Shown here: piece after piece, positions 1-8,422 of the stretch
Layout of the letters: every line of letters starts with the position of its first letter
Position numbering within the stretch: the stretch's first letter is position 1
NCBI RefSeq assembly: GCF_011516885.1
Contig: NZ_WOTD01000011.1
Location: 1-64,000, forward strand
Direction: 5' to 3'
Length of the DNA: 64,000 nt
DNA from: Acetobacter lambici
GTDB lineage: Bacteria; Pseudomonadota; Alphaproteobacteria; Acetobacterales; Acetobacteraceae
Made by a program: the position numbers and the translations under genes
Notes under the pieces: model-generated
Told to the model about the DNA's origin: nothing
What the model saw: the letters and a program-made list of their open reading frames with translations, nothing else
Database searches by the model: none

Positions 1-157
1 CTCACGGAAATCGGTTGTCCGTTTCCGACCACGCCGGTTCGCAGGGGGCATCAGAGGCGCTATGCGCTCCCATTCCTCATCTGTCAGATCAGACGGATAG
101 CGTTTCGTCTTACGTGTAATTCCGGCCATGCGGCCTCGTTGTGCTGGCGTCCACATC
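1..157 (-). CDS. IS5-family transposase, N-terminal part (runs off the left edge)
   Basis: The minus strand encodes a protein that begins at ATG 157-155 (or the in-frame ATG at 130-128) and stays open to base 1. The visible residues include KRYPSDLTDEEWERIAPL followed by a basic NRRGRKR segment. This matches the N-terminal domain of IS5-family DDE transposases, the kind common in acetic acid bacteria. The catalytic residues lie outside the window, so intactness cannot be judged. The gene sits inside the element whose end is seen near base 220. The longer start adds nine residues (MWTPAQRGR), which I recall from related transposases; this is recognition, not a search. Confidence 0.85.
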
Positions 158-220
158 CTGCCTTTGAATCACGCGCAAAACCTCTTGAAAACCTATCACA
201 GCGAATTTCCAAAAGGGCTC
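1..220 (-). mobile_element. End of an IS5-family insertion sequence
   Basis: On the minus strand the element appears to begin at GAGCCCTTTTGGAAATT (from base 220 down), the form expected of an IS5-group terminal inverted repeat, about 60 bases before the transposase start. The flank is TTA on the minus strand (TAA at 221-223), compatible with a TNA target. The other end is outside the window, so the inverted repeat partner and target duplication cannot be verified. The boundary is supported by the neighbouring reading frame, which changes abruptly from a Ser/Thr/Asn-rich repeat to IS sequence exactly here. Confidence 0.75.
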
Positions 221-554
221 TAAGGTTGACAATATTACCTGTTGTTCCTCTTGTAATAAAAGCGAGACTATTATTTGTTAAGTCACCGATCGTTCCAGAG
301 TTACTTAAAAGACTGTTGTTGGTGATTGTCCCAGAAACAGTCCCAGACGTGGCAACGGACAGGTTGCCATTGTTGATCAGGTTTAAATTTTGGGCACTGG
401 TGACCGAATAGGTCTGCCCGCTATTCACGGTATAATTTGTAGCGCTACCAGACGCGAAAGAAGGGGTAGAGATGAATAATGAACTTGCAAAAAGATAAAA
501 TCGGAGCCCGCTTGTTTTTATTCTTTGGAAAACTATCAAGGATTTTCCCATCAT
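221..554 (-). pseudogene. Surface/autotransporter-like protein, truncated by the IS insertion
   Basis: The reading frame starts at ATG 554 (a second ATG follows directly). It encodes a basic N-terminus and a hydrophobic signal segment (FYLFASSLFISTPSFA), then a passenger-like stretch rich in Asn, Ser, Thr and Gly with repeated NNxxL-xxSGTI units (for example ITNNSLLSNSGTIGDL and LINNGNLSVATSGTV). Such repeats are typical of the beta-helical passenger of autotransporter adhesins. After about 111 codons the frame runs into the IS end at base 220, so the rest of the protein is separated from its start. Whether the 3' part survives beyond the element is not visible. The specific family is inference. 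Confidence 0.7.
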
Positions 555-1217
555 ACGGCTTTCTCCTGCGCGGGCACGGTCAAAATTCAGATGGGGATGT
601 TAACAATAATTAATTAATAATAATCTAATTGTCGCGAATGTATTATTTGATATTATTTTCTTAACACTATTTGTTATTTATAAATTTAGGTTTTTGTTTG
701 GTTTTTATTTACAATATATTTTGATTTTTATCTGAATCTGGCCAGATATATCTGCCAAAATAACCCATGCGCGTTCCCATTTTGGCAGCGGTCAGTGCGG
801 TGGGCATTGCCTAGGCAGCAAGGTCGCGCGGTAGGGAGGGGGGCGTTGTTACCCGATGGTGCTCAAGAACACAGCGTCCATCCCCACCGGACGGTGCCGG
901 GTCGTTTTTATGGTAGGCCGTGCAGGAAGGGGGGGATTTTTCTATCGGGGCACTGGTGGCTGCATGCCATTTTACTGACCATCAAGGTGAGTGTGCGTGC
1001 CTGAACTCCGCATGACGGATACCCCGTAGGCCAAGGTCATCACGGTTAATCAATATGCCAAAGCAGCGGCAGCAGAACGCTGAGCATTGGCCTACGCGGA
1101 AAACAGTGAAAAGAATGCAGCCATGCATGGGCCGGAACACCAGAGGTGTAGCAGGAGCCATAAAATGCAAGTGGGCGAGGAGCAACCAGAAGCATTAAAA
1201 TTTTAGGGGGAAATGAA
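555..1217. other. Gene-free stretch: AT-rich upstream region, then degenerate sequence
   Basis: Bases about 595-745 are strikingly AT-rich compared with the rest of the window and lie directly upstream of the broken surface gene, so they probably hold its promoter. From about 770 to 1200 composition returns to GC-rich but no convincing gene remains. One plus-strand frame from ATG 1012 reads like coding sequence (AKVITVNQYAKAAAAER, then ALAYAENSEKNAAM) but is broken by a TAG and a TGA, so it may be a decayed gene. Two small open frames (795-1004 plus, 982-1185 minus) show no recognisable features. Confidence 0.4.
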
Positions 1218-1293
1218 TGGTGCCCAAGACCGGGATCGAACCAGTGACACTGCGATTTTCAGTCGCATGCTCTACCAACTGAGCTACTTGGGC
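1218..1293 (-). tRNA. tRNA-Phe (GAA)
   Basis: The reverse complement folds as a 76-nt tRNA: acceptor GCCCAAG/CTTGGGC, U8-A9, D arm GCTCAGTTGGTAGAGC, anticodon loop CTGAAAA with anticodon GAA, TΨC arm with GGTTCGATCC, discriminator A, and an encoded CCA. The 3' end lies at base 1218. Confidence 0.97.
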
Positions 1294-1349
1294 ACCGCAA
1301 GCCTTGCGGCGTGAAAGAGGATTTATCTCAGCTAGCTGTTGAGATCAAG

Positions 1350-1535
1350 TCATGTTTCATCATTTATTTCAGCTTTTTCGCCATCACCTTCTGCGACGGG
1401 TTGGCCGGGAATACGGTAGTTGCCACCAAACCAGCGGCCAAGGTCCACATCCGCGCAGCGGCGGGAGCAGAAGGAGCGGTAATCTGGCGAGGCGGGTTGC
1501 CCACAGATCGGGCATTTGGCTGATTTAGTCATCAT
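1350..1535 (-). CDS. yacG: YacG-type zinc-binding DNA gyrase inhibitor
   Basis: This 61-residue protein has the YacG zinc ribbon: CPICG near residue 8, then CSRRC with the following ADVDLGRWFGG. These are the four Cys ligands and the conserved Asp-Leu-Gly-x-Trp motif of the family. YacG binds the C-terminal region of GyrB and inhibits gyrase supercoiling in E. coli; that role is family knowledge. The start at ATG 1535 overlaps the stop of the RNase G-like gene in an ATGATGA arrangement; the second ATG (1532) is the alternative. It is the last gene of an infA-maf-rng-yacG operon, an order common in Alphaproteobacteria. The C-terminal tail is acidic. Confidence 0.9.
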   Translation of the reverse strand: MMTKSAKCPICGQPASPDYRSFCSRRCADVDLGRWFGGNYRIPGQPVAEGDGEKAEINDET

Positions 1536-2617
1536 GAATCCTGAGCCATCCATGTAAAATCCGGCAAGGCGTGGTCCGTTTGCAGGCTGAGCGGCCTGCC
1601 AAGCTGGCGGGCGCAATCGGCCAGTGCCTCGGGGTCCTGCTCCAGCGCGCGTATAATGCCCGCTCCGCCGCATATCCGGGTTGTGTGCGGGGCGTTGGCC
1701 AGAATACGCCGCAATGCCCGCAGGGCACGGCCATGTGGGCTGGTCAGGAGTTCGGGGAGGGAGGGGTAAATACGCGCACGCACAATTTCGATCAGCCCTA
1801 GTGCCGTAACGCCCAAACAGCGGGGGTTGAGCGGGTCTGGCCTGAGCGCGTCTTTAACCGGGTCCAACAGGGCCTGTCGTTTACGGGTGGCAAGGCCCGC
1901 CGGGTCGATCAGAATTGCGCCAGACAGGTTGCGCAGCCGGATCTGGCGCATGAGTGCGGGCAGGGCATCGCGGTTGGCAGCAAATTGCGCGGTCTGCTTG
2001 GCCCGGCCCGTTTGCGCGGGCGGGGCATCCATATCAATCGCAATCAGGGCCGGGGTGGGGGTAATGGTGGCTTCCATACCACCGGGCAGGTGCACCGTGG
2101 GGTCTTCCAGCGCATCGCACGCGGCGGCAATGGAATCGGGGTAGGGGGTAAAGCCCTGTTCGCGTCGGGCGCGCAGGGGAGGGGGGATGTGCGCTGCTGC
2201 GGCCGGGCTGTCCGTCACCAGCGTTGCTGTGGGCCACAAGGCCGCCAGCCGGTCCAGTGGGGTCGGGCCGGGAGTGATCAGGCCTTTCTGCTCACTCGCC
2301 ACATCAGGGGCAATCAGGCGCAGGCGCACGCCTTTGCCGCCCTGTGCCGCGCGGCTGACCTCCACCGTAACGGCCTGTCCCTCGTTGAGTGTGGGCGCGC
2401 CGTTCTGGAGGGGTAAAAACCCGCTCTGGCCAGCGCCAAGAGCCACAAAGGCACCACCCATGCCCGGTGTCAGCGCCTCTATGCGGGCGTGGTACACACT
2501 GCCCACCATGTCGGGGGCGGCGGGCCGCCAGAGTGCAAAATCCAGTAAGGTGTCGTTTTTGGTAACGGCAATGCGCATTTCGCCCGGAAATGTGGCAATG
2601 CGCAGGAACAGGCTCAC
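1532..2617 (-). CDS. Ribonuclease E/G family protein (RNase G-like)
   Basis: This 361-residue protein belongs to the RNase E/G family. Its N-terminus has the S1-like region (GSVYHARIEALTPGMGGAFV, GFLPL), and the catalytic core keeps two acidic motifs, LIAIDMD and GAILIDP, corresponding to the metal-binding aspartates of RNase E, followed by a GLIEIVRAR helix. It lacks a long C-terminal scaffold, so it is closer to RNase G; a full-length RNase E lies 3 kb away. The family cuts single-stranded AU-rich RNA and processes rRNA and mRNA. It starts with GTG at 2617, overlapping the stop of maf, and its own stop overlaps yacG, so translation is probably coupled. It is shorter than E. coli RNase G (489 aa), as seen in other alphaproteobacterial copies. 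Confidence 0.85.
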   Translation of the reverse strand: MSLFLRIATFPGEMRIAVTKNDTLLDFALWRPAAPDMVGSVYHARIEALTPGMGGAFVALGAGQSGFLPLQNGAPTLNEGQAVTVEVSRAAQGGKGVRLRLIAPDVASEQKGLITPGPTPLDRLAALWPTATLVTDSPAAAAHIPPPLRARREQGFTPYPDSIAAACDALEDPTVHLPGGMEATITPTPALIAIDMDAPPAQTGRAKQTAQFAANRDALPALMRQIRLRNLSGAILIDPAGLATRKRQALLDPVKDALRPDPLNPRCLGVTALGLIEIVRARIYPSLPELLTSPHGRALRALRRILANAPHTTRICGGAGIIRALEQDPEALADCARQLGRPLSLQTDHALPDFTWMAQDS

Positions 2618-3246
2618 GCTAGCCAGCCACCGGGCTGACCACGCAGGAGCTGAGCGGTCTCAAACAAAGGCAGGCCAATAACGGCAGATGCACTGCCAGA
2701 GAGTGCGCGGATAAAACCCGCTGCATGGCCCTGTAACGCGTAGCCGCCCGCCTTGCCGGACCAGTCCCCCGCATCGAGCAGGGCATCAATCTGGTATGGG
2801 GTCAGGCGTGAGAAGGTTACCGCAGTTTCCACCAGTCGTGCGCCGTGCCGCCCAGATTCCCAGTTAGCGGTAGGCGTGACCACAACAGAGGTCAGCACCG
2901 TGTGCCGCCTGCCAGAGAGGCGCTCAAGGCAGAAACGTGCACTCTCCCGGTCCTCCGCCTTGGGCAGAATACGGCGGCCAAGAGCCACAACCGTATCTGC
3001 CGCCAGCACAAGTGCCGGTTCGCCCAGTGTGGCGGCAACGCATCTGGCTTTTTCAGCCGCCATGCGTTGTGCATAGACCCGTGGCGTCTCACCTTTTGCG
3101 GGTGTTTCGTCAATATTGGCGGGCAGAACGCGGTCGGGCACAAGCCCGATCTGTTCCAAAAGCGCAATACGGCGGGGGGAGGCGGACGCCAGAACCAGAA
3201 GAGGGGCCACATTCTGCCCCGCTTGTGTCTGGCTAGAGGAAGTCAT
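2614..3246 (-). CDS. maf: Maf-like nucleoside triphosphate pyrophosphatase
   Basis: This 210-residue protein opens with LVLASASPRRIALLEQIGL, the Maf signature (S-x-S-P-R-R), and contains VLAADTVVALG and a KAGGYALQG-like segment. Maf proteins hydrolyse nucleoside triphosphates, often modified or non-canonical ones, to monophosphate and pyrophosphate, a housecleaning role. The start ATG at 3246 lies two bases after the infA stop and the 3' end overlaps the RNase G-like gene, so this is the second gene of the infA-maf-rng-yacG operon. The substrate subgroup (dTTP/UTP or m7GTP) cannot be settled by eye. Confidence 0.93.
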   Translation of the reverse strand: MTSSSQTQAGQNVAPLLVLASASPRRIALLEQIGLVPDRVLPANIDETPAKGETPRVYAQRMAAEKARCVAATLGEPALVLAADTVVALGRRILPKAEDRESARFCLERLSGRRHTVLTSVVVTPTANWESGRHGARLVETAVTFSRLTPYQIDALLDAGDWSGKAGGYALQGHAAGFIRALSGSASAVIGLPLFETAQLLRGQPGGWLA

Positions 3247-3248
3247 GC

Positions 3249-3467
3249 TTACTTGAAGCGGAAGGTGATACGACCCTTGGACAGGTCATAGGGGGTCATT
3301 TCCACATTCACCCGGTCACCCGCCAGAACGCGAATACGGTTCTTGCGCATCTTGCCACTGGTATGGGCGAGAATAACGTGTTCGTTGTCCAGCTTTACGC
3401 GGAACATGGCATTTGGCAGCAGTTCGGTCACTGTGCCGCTAAATTCGATCATGTCTTCTTTAGACAT
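3249..3467 (-). CDS. infA: Translation initiation factor IF-1
   Basis: This 72-residue protein is IF-1: an S1/OB-fold of the expected length with [37 protein letters not shown] and a [11 protein letters not shown] end. IF-1 binds the A site of the 30S subunit during initiation. The start is preceded by a GAAGGA Shine-Dalgarno sequence. The gene leads the infA-maf-rng-yacG operon and lies about 70 bases downstream of hisD on the same strand. Confidence 0.98.
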   Translation of the reverse strand: MSKEDMIEFSGTVTELLPNAMFRVKLDNEHVILAHTSGKMRKNRIRVLAGDRVNVEMTPYDLSKGRITFRFK

Positions 3468-3536
3468 TGCATCCTTCGTGTATGTTAAAACTGACGGGAG
3501 TTTGGTCAGCAGGTATGGTTGAGGGGCGCTTGGCGG

Positions 3537-4850
3537 TCAAGCATTAGGTGTTTGCTCTGCCAGAGCATCCAGCCGGGCAGAAACGCTAAGGGCGTGGGCT
3601 TGCAGCCCTTCGGCATGGGCCAAAGCCACGGCGGAAGGGCCAATCCGGCGCAGGGCGTCCGGCCCGCCGGAAAGGAATGTGGTGCGCTTCATAAAGTCGT
3701 AAACCGACAGGCCAGAGGCAAAGCGCGCGGTGCGGGACGTGGGCAGAACATGGTTTGGCCCCCCCACGTAATCCCCCACCGCTTCGGGGCAGAAACGGCC
3801 AAGGAAGGCCGCTCCAGCGTGCCGAACATGCACAAAAAGGGCCTCCGGGTCGTCCACCATCAGTTCCAGATGTTCGGGTGCCAGACGGTTGGCCAGTTCC
3901 ACGGCTTCCAGCAGATCACGCGCAATCAGCACGGCACCGTTACGCTCCCAGCTTGCGCTGGCAATGGCGGTACGGGTGAGCACTTTAAGTTCGGCTTCTA
4001 CTGCGGCAATCACCTTATCGGCAAAGGCTGCATCGGGGGTGATCAGCGTGGCCTGAGCAAGTTCGTCATGCTCGGCCTGAGCCAGCAGGTCGAGTGCGAT
4101 CACGCGCGGGTCGGACCCCGAATCGGCAATGACCACCACATCGGACGGGCCAGCAATGCTATCGATCCCCACATGGCCAAAGACCTGCCGCTTGGCTTCG
4201 GCCACATAGGCGTTGCCGGGGCCAACAATGCGGTCAACGGGGCGGATGGTCCGGGTGCCATAGGCCATGGCGCCTACGGCCTGTGCGCCGCCCACACGGT
4301 AGATTTCGGTCACACCCGCGCGGTCTGCGGCAGCCAGCACCAGCGGGTTGATCACACCATCAGGCGTTGGCACGCACATGGCCAGCCGTTTGACGCCAGC
4401 AACCTTGGCGGGAATGGCGTTCATAAGCACGGAGGAGGGATAGGCGGCCTTGCCACCGGGCACATACAGGCCCGCAGCATCCAGCGGGATCCAGCGCATG
4501 CCAAGGGTCATGCCCTCATCATCCGTGTAACGCATGTCCGATGGGAGCTGCTTTTGGTGGAAGCTCTCAATCCTGCGGGCTGCTACGTCCAGCGCATCCA
4601 GCAGTTCGGGGCTGACCTGCGCCTTGGCGTCGGCAACTTCCTGCGCGGTAAAGGCCAGCTTTTCCGGCGTTACGGGCAGGCGGTCAAAGCGTTCGGTCAG
4701 GGTGCACAGGGCGGCATCGCCCTCTTTACGCACAGCGGCCAGAATATTGGCCACAGGGGTGGTTACTTCCTGCCCCTGTTCTTCCCGGTTGGTCAGCAGG
4801 GCGCTAAAGGCACCTTCAAAACCAGCATCACGCGTATCAAGCCGTTTCAT
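3537..4850 (-). CDS. hisD: Histidinol dehydrogenase
   Basis: This 437-residue protein has the length and motifs of HisD: VPGGKAAYPSSVLMNAIPAKVAGV, the GGAQAVGAMAYGT segment, DRIVGPGNAYVAEAKR and IAGPSDVVVIAD. HisD carries out the last two oxidations of histidine biosynthesis, from L-histidinol through the aldehyde to L-histidine, with NAD and a zinc ion. It lies 22 bases downstream of hisG, so the two form a hisGD pair; the other his genes are elsewhere. The his pair directly precedes infA, another arrangement known in Alphaproteobacteria. Confidence 0.97.
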   Translation of the reverse strand: MKRLDTRDAGFEGAFSALLTNREEQGQEVTTPVANILAAVRKEGDAALCTLTERFDRLPVTPEKLAFTAQEVADAKAQVSPELLDALDVAARRIESFHQKQLPSDMRYTDDEGMTLGMRWIPLDAAGLYVPGGKAAYPSSVLMNAIPAKVAGVKRLAMCVPTPDGVINPLVLAAADRAGVTEIYRVGGAQAVGAMAYGTRTIRPVDRIVGPGNAYVAEAKRQVFGHVGIDSIAGPSDVVVIADSGSDPRVIALDLLAQAEHDELAQATLITPDAAFADKVIAAVEAELKVLTRTAIASASWERNGAVLIARDLLEAVELANRLAPEHLELMVDDPEALFVHVRHAGAAFLGRFCPEAVGDYVGGPNHVLPTSRTARFASGLSVYDFMKRTTFLSGGPDALRRIGPSAVALAHAEGLQAHALSVSARLDALAEQTPNA

Positions 4851-4872
4851 GGAATCCGATCTGCCTTACACA

Positions 4873-5598
4873 TTATTTTGCAGCGGTCGTGCTTTCCGCA
4901 AGTGCAGTGCGGAAGCGGGAGAGAATGCAGTCAATCTGGTCCGGACGGGTTTTGAGCGCCGTGCGGTTAATGATCAGACGGCTGGAAACCTGAGCTATGG
5001 TCTCCACCTCTTTCAACCCGTTGGCGCGCAGGGTGGAGCCGGTATCCACCAGATCCACAATCAGGCGTGACAGGCCAAGCATGGGGGCCAGTTCCATAGC
5101 CCCATGCAAATGCACAATGGTGGCGTTAATGCCGCGTGCTGCAAAAAAGCGACGGGTAATGGCGGGGTATTTGGTTGCTACCCGCACTTCCGACCAGCGC
5201 GCCCATTCCTGCGGGTCATGCGGCAGGTGAGCTGGCTGGGCCACGGCAATGCGGCATGCGCCTATTCCAAGGTCGAGGGGGGCATAAATTTCGGGGTAGT
5301 CAAATTCCATCAGCACGTCTGAGCCGCAAATGCCAACCTGCGCACCACCAGCGGCCACAAAGGTCGCCACGTCAAACGAGCGGACACGTACAATGTCCAC
5401 ACCGGGGTCTTCGGTGGAAAAGCGCAGCTTGCGGCTGCTATCGCCAAGGCAGTCGGCCGAAGGGGCCATGCCCGTGCCCGCCATAAGGGGGGTTACGGCC
5501 TTGAGAATACGACCCTTGGGCAGGGCCAGAACCATCTGTCCATCATGGCCCGAACCAAGCGTGTTGGTGGTCTGGGGGTCTGGAAAGGGCTGGTTCAT
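4873..5598 (-). CDS. hisG: ATP phosphoribosyltransferase, short form
   Basis: This protein of about 241 residues has the HisG catalytic core: LALPKGRIL, DVDIVRVR-like and GGAQVGICGSDVLMEF, with the phosphoribosyl-binding region ending in IVDLVDTGSTLRANGL. It catalyses the committed step of histidine biosynthesis (ATP + PRPP to phosphoribosyl-ATP). The length is that of the short form, which lacks the C-terminal regulatory domain and in other bacteria needs the HisRS-like partner HisZ; no hisZ is in this window. I chose ATG 5598, preceded by CGGAG at a suitable distance, rather than the upstream TTG at 5616. hisD follows closely. Confidence 0.93.
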   Translation of the reverse strand: MNQPFPDPQTTNTLGSGHDGQMVLALPKGRILKAVTPLMAGTGMAPSADCLGDSSRKLRFSTEDPGVDIVRVRSFDVATFVAAGGAQVGICGSDVLMEFDYPEIYAPLDLGIGACRIAVAQPAHLPHDPQEWARWSEVRVATKYPAITRRFFAARGINATIVHLHGAMELAPMLGLSRLIVDLVDTGSTLRANGLKEVETIAQVSSRLIINRTALKTRPDQIDCILSRFRTALAESTTAAK

Positions 5599-5679
5599 GC
5601 AAACTCCGGCAGGCAAGGCATTGAAATGCGGCCTGCTCTCCTAGCACAAGGTGGCCGGGAAGAAAAACCGGCAGCCTTT

Positions 5680-5713
5680 ATTCGGGGTGGAAGAAAAAAC
5701 TCCCACCCCGAAT
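5680..5713 (-). terminator. Stable hairpin downstream of rne
   Basis: An 11-bp perfect stem (ATTCGGGGTGG with CCACCCCGAAT) encloses a 12-base loop that on the minus strand contains six consecutive T. It lies 13 bases after the rne stop, in the gap before hisG. The T-run sits in the loop rather than after the stem, so this is not a textbook intrinsic terminator; it may mark or protect the 3' end of the rne transcript. Confidence 0.45.
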
Positions 5714-5725
5714 ATGGTGCGGGTT

Positions 5726-8422
5726 TTAGCGTTTCCACCACCCTGTACGGCGGCGGGTAGCGGGTGGGCTGTCCTCAATCACGATCGGCTGCACCAGAGG
5801 TTCGGCCTTGTCTTCCGTGGTAGGTGCTGCTGCCTCGGTCGCAGGGGCGGTCTCTGTGCTGGCCTTGCGTGTTGTGCGGCGGCGGGCAGGCTTTTTGGGC
5901 GCAGGCTCGGCGATCTCGGCAGCTTCAGCCGGTTCGGCTGCTGCCGAGGCGGCCTTGGCGGCGGGAGCCTCCGTTGCTTCCTCAGCGGTTTTGTCCACCT
6001 TGGCAGCGGCAGGTTTGCGTGCTGCGCGGCGGCGGGTGGGCTTTTTGGGCGCGTCCTGTTCCTCAACCTCGGCTTTGGCCTGCGGAGCCGGTGTGGCCTC
6101 TGCAACCACATCCGTGCGGCCGGCTTCCTTGGCTACGGGAGCAGGGGCGGGCTTGGTAGCCTGCGCGCTGTTTTCCAGCAGTTCAAAAATATCCGGCCCA
6201 TCACCAAACGGGTTGGCTGGGGTCGGCCCGGTCCAGACCGCGCGCTGCGGACGGGGGGCAGGGCCTTCTTCTATAGCCACGCGCTGCTGTTCAGGAGCCG
6301 ATTCGGGAGCCTGACGCTGCACGCGCGAGTGGCGTGTGCGGCGGCGACCGGGCACAAGGTGCTGCCCATCCGTACCCTGCTGGGTGGCGGGGCTGGAAGG
6401 GGCTTCCTCTTCGCTCGTACGGGTGGTTGCGGTTTCGTCCGCATCATCCGCGCTGGCGTCGGTCGCCGTGTCGTTCTGGTTCTGCGCATTGGCGTTACCA
6501 TTGCCATTCCCTCCACGGCGGCGGCGGCGGCGGCGGCGGCGTGGTTCCTCATCCCCCACGGCTGTTTCTGCCGTTTCGGGCAGGGCGGCAGCGGGTGCGC
6601 TGGTGTTGGAGGCCGGTGCTGGGGCTGCGAGTGCGGGTGTTTCCACGTCCACATCCACATTTTCAACTGGCGGCAACTGCTGCTGGGCAGCGGGCATCGG
6701 GCGGGCATGGGCACGCTTTTCGATGCGGATTTCCGGCGCGGGGAGCGAGTTGTCGGGCGAGAACAGCACTTCCATCTGGTGGCGCTGCTCAATATTGGCC
6801 AGCCAGTCGCGCTTGTTGTTGAGGATGTAGAACGCAATTTCGGCCGCAACATGCACCGTAATGGCGCCAGCGCGGCGGCGTGCACCTTCCTCTTCCACAG
6901 AGCGCAGGACATGCAGGGCGGAACTTTCCACGCTGCGGGTCATGCCGGTGCCGTTGCAATGCGGGCAGACGGTAAAGGCAGCTTCCGCCACAGAGGGGCG
7001 CAGCCGCTGACGCGACATTTCCAGCAGCCCGAAATGGGAGATGGAACCGATCTGGATACGGGCGCGGTCGTGGCGCAGTGCGTCTTTCAGGCGACGTTCA
7101 ATGGTGGCGTTGTGGCGGCGGGATTCCATGTCAATAAAGTCAATGACAATCAACCCGGCCAGATCGCGCAGGCGGAGCTGGCGGGCCACTTCGTCCGCGG
7201 CTTCCTGATTGGTGCGGAACGCGGTTTCCTCAATATTACGCTGGCTGGTGGCCTTGCCGGAGTTCACGTCAATGGCGACCAGCGCTTCGGTCTGGTTGAT
7301 GACCAGATACCCACCCGAGCGCAGCGACACCACGGGGGAGAACATGGCGTCCAGATGCCCTTCCACATGGTAGTGGGTAAAGAGCGGCTGGTGCTCCTTG
7401 CTCCACAGGCGCACTTTTTCCGCGTGCTGGGGCATGAGCATGCGCATGAAGTCGCGCGCTGCTTTCCACCCGTTTTCGCCGTCCACCACGATCTCGCTCA
7501 CATCGCGCGTGTACACATCGCGGATGGCGCGTTTGACCAGACTGGCTTCCTCATAAATCAGGGCCGGGGCCATGGACTGGAGCGTATGCTCGCGAATGTC
7601 GTCCCACAGATGGAGCAGGTATTCGCAATCGCGCGTAATTTCGGGGCCAGGGCGCTGGGCACCGGCTGTGCGCACGATCATGGCCATGCCGCGTGGCAGG
7701 TTCAGGCTGCTCACAATATCACGCAGGCGGCGGCGGTCGGCAACGGACGTAATCTTGCGGGATACCCCACCCCCACGCAGCGCGTTGGGCATGAGCACAC
7801 AGTAACGGCCAGCGAGCGAGACGTAGGTGGTGAGTGCAGCACCCTTGTTGCCGCGCTCTTCCTTGACCACCTGCACCAGCAGGACCTGACGGCGGCGGAT
7901 GACTTCCTGAATACGGTAGTTGCGCAGGAAGCGTGCAATACGCTTCTGGATAAGCGCTTCCTCACCCGTATCGGTTTCACCGCTTACGTATTCGGGGGCT
8001 TCCTGCCGCTCTTCGCCATCTTCACGGCTATCATTATCGGCCGCGTTGCGGGTGTCGTCCGCATCGGTGTCCCCGTCACGTTCGGTGGTGTCGTCCTCAT
8101 CGGAGTCGGCACCGCTGTCGTCCATCAGGGTTTCTTCTTCGGCCTGAAGGGCCAGAAGCTTTTCGCGGTCGGCAACCGGGATCTGGTAGTAGTCCGGGTG
8201 AATTTCGCTAAAGGCGAGAAAGCCGTGCCGGTTGCCGCCATATTCAACAAAGGCGGCCTGCAGGCTGGGCTCTACGCGAATAACGCGGGCGAGGTAGATA
8301 TTGCCTTTGAGCTGCTTTTTTGCAGCAGATTCAACATCATAATCTTCAAGTCTATTTCCGTCCATCACAACAACACGCGTTTCTTCTGCGTGCGTTGCGT
8401 CGATCAGCATCCGCTTTGACAT
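5726..8422 (-). CDS. rne: Ribonuclease E
   Basis: This 898-residue protein is the degradosome endonuclease RNase E. It starts at ATG 8422 (MSKRMLIDATHAEETRV) rather than at the far-upstream in-frame codon, since conserved sequence begins there. The S1 domain is split by a highly acidic insert (about residues 75-150), as in other Alphaproteobacteria. The catalytic core follows with LVAIDVNSGK and GLIVIDFIDM, the two metal-binding aspartates, GLLEMSRQRLRPS, and the zinc-link CPHC near residue 487. The remaining tail is low complexity: Ala/Pro/Glu-rich with a tract of about ten consecutive Arg and repeated KKP-x-RRR-x-x-RK motifs, ending in TGWWKR. This is the expected scaffold and RNA-binding region. 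The long upstream gap suggests a 5' UTR, where rne is often autoregulated. Confidence 0.96.
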   Translation of the reverse strand: MSKRMLIDATHAEETRVVVMDGNRLEDYDVESAAKKQLKGNIYLARVIRVEPSLQAAFVEYGGNRHGFLAFSEIHPDYYQIPVADREKLLALQAEEETLMDDSGADSDEDDTTERDGDTDADDTRNAADNDSREDGEERQEAPEYVSGETDTGEEALIQKRIARFLRNYRIQEVIRRRQVLLVQVVKEERGNKGAALTTYVSLAGRYCVLMPNALRGGGVSRKITSVADRRRLRDIVSSLNLPRGMAMIVRTAGAQRPGPEITRDCEYLLHLWDDIREHTLQSMAPALIYEEASLVKRAIRDVYTRDVSEIVVDGENGWKAARDFMRMLMPQHAEKVRLWSKEHQPLFTHYHVEGHLDAMFSPVVSLRSGGYLVINQTEALVAIDVNSGKATSQRNIEETAFRTNQEAADEVARQLRLRDLAGLIVIDFIDMESRRHNATIERRLKDALRHDRARIQIGSISHFGLLEMSRQRLRPSVAEAAFTVCPHCNGTGMTRSVESSALHVLRSVEEEGARRRAGAITVHVAAEIAFYILNNKRDWLANIEQRHQMEVLFSPDNSLPAPEIRIEKRAHARPMPAAQQQLPPVENVDVDVETPALAAPAPASNTSAPAAALPETAETAVGDEEPRRRRRRRRRGGNGNGNANAQNQNDTATDASADDADETATTRTSEEEAPSSPATQQGTDGQHLVPGRRRTRHSRVQRQAPESAPEQQRVAIEEGPAPRPQRAVWTGPTPANPFGDGPDIFELLENSAQATKPAPAPVAKEAGRTDVVAEATPAPQAKAEVEEQDAPKKPTRRRAARKPAAAKVDKTAEEATEAPAAKAASAAAEPAEAAEIAEPAPKKPARRRTTRKASTETAPATEAAAPTTEDKAEPLVQPIVIEDSPPATRRRTGWWKR

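Noticed and set aside
3519-4955. Plus-strand frame of 478 codons antisense to hisD
   Set aside because: Shadow frame; HisD is complete on the minus strand.
5651-8419. Plus-strand open frame of 922 codons antisense to rne
   Set aside because: It is a shadow of the GC-rich rne gene: composition is Gly/Arg/Cys-rich with no domain, and the minus-strand RNase E is unmistakable.
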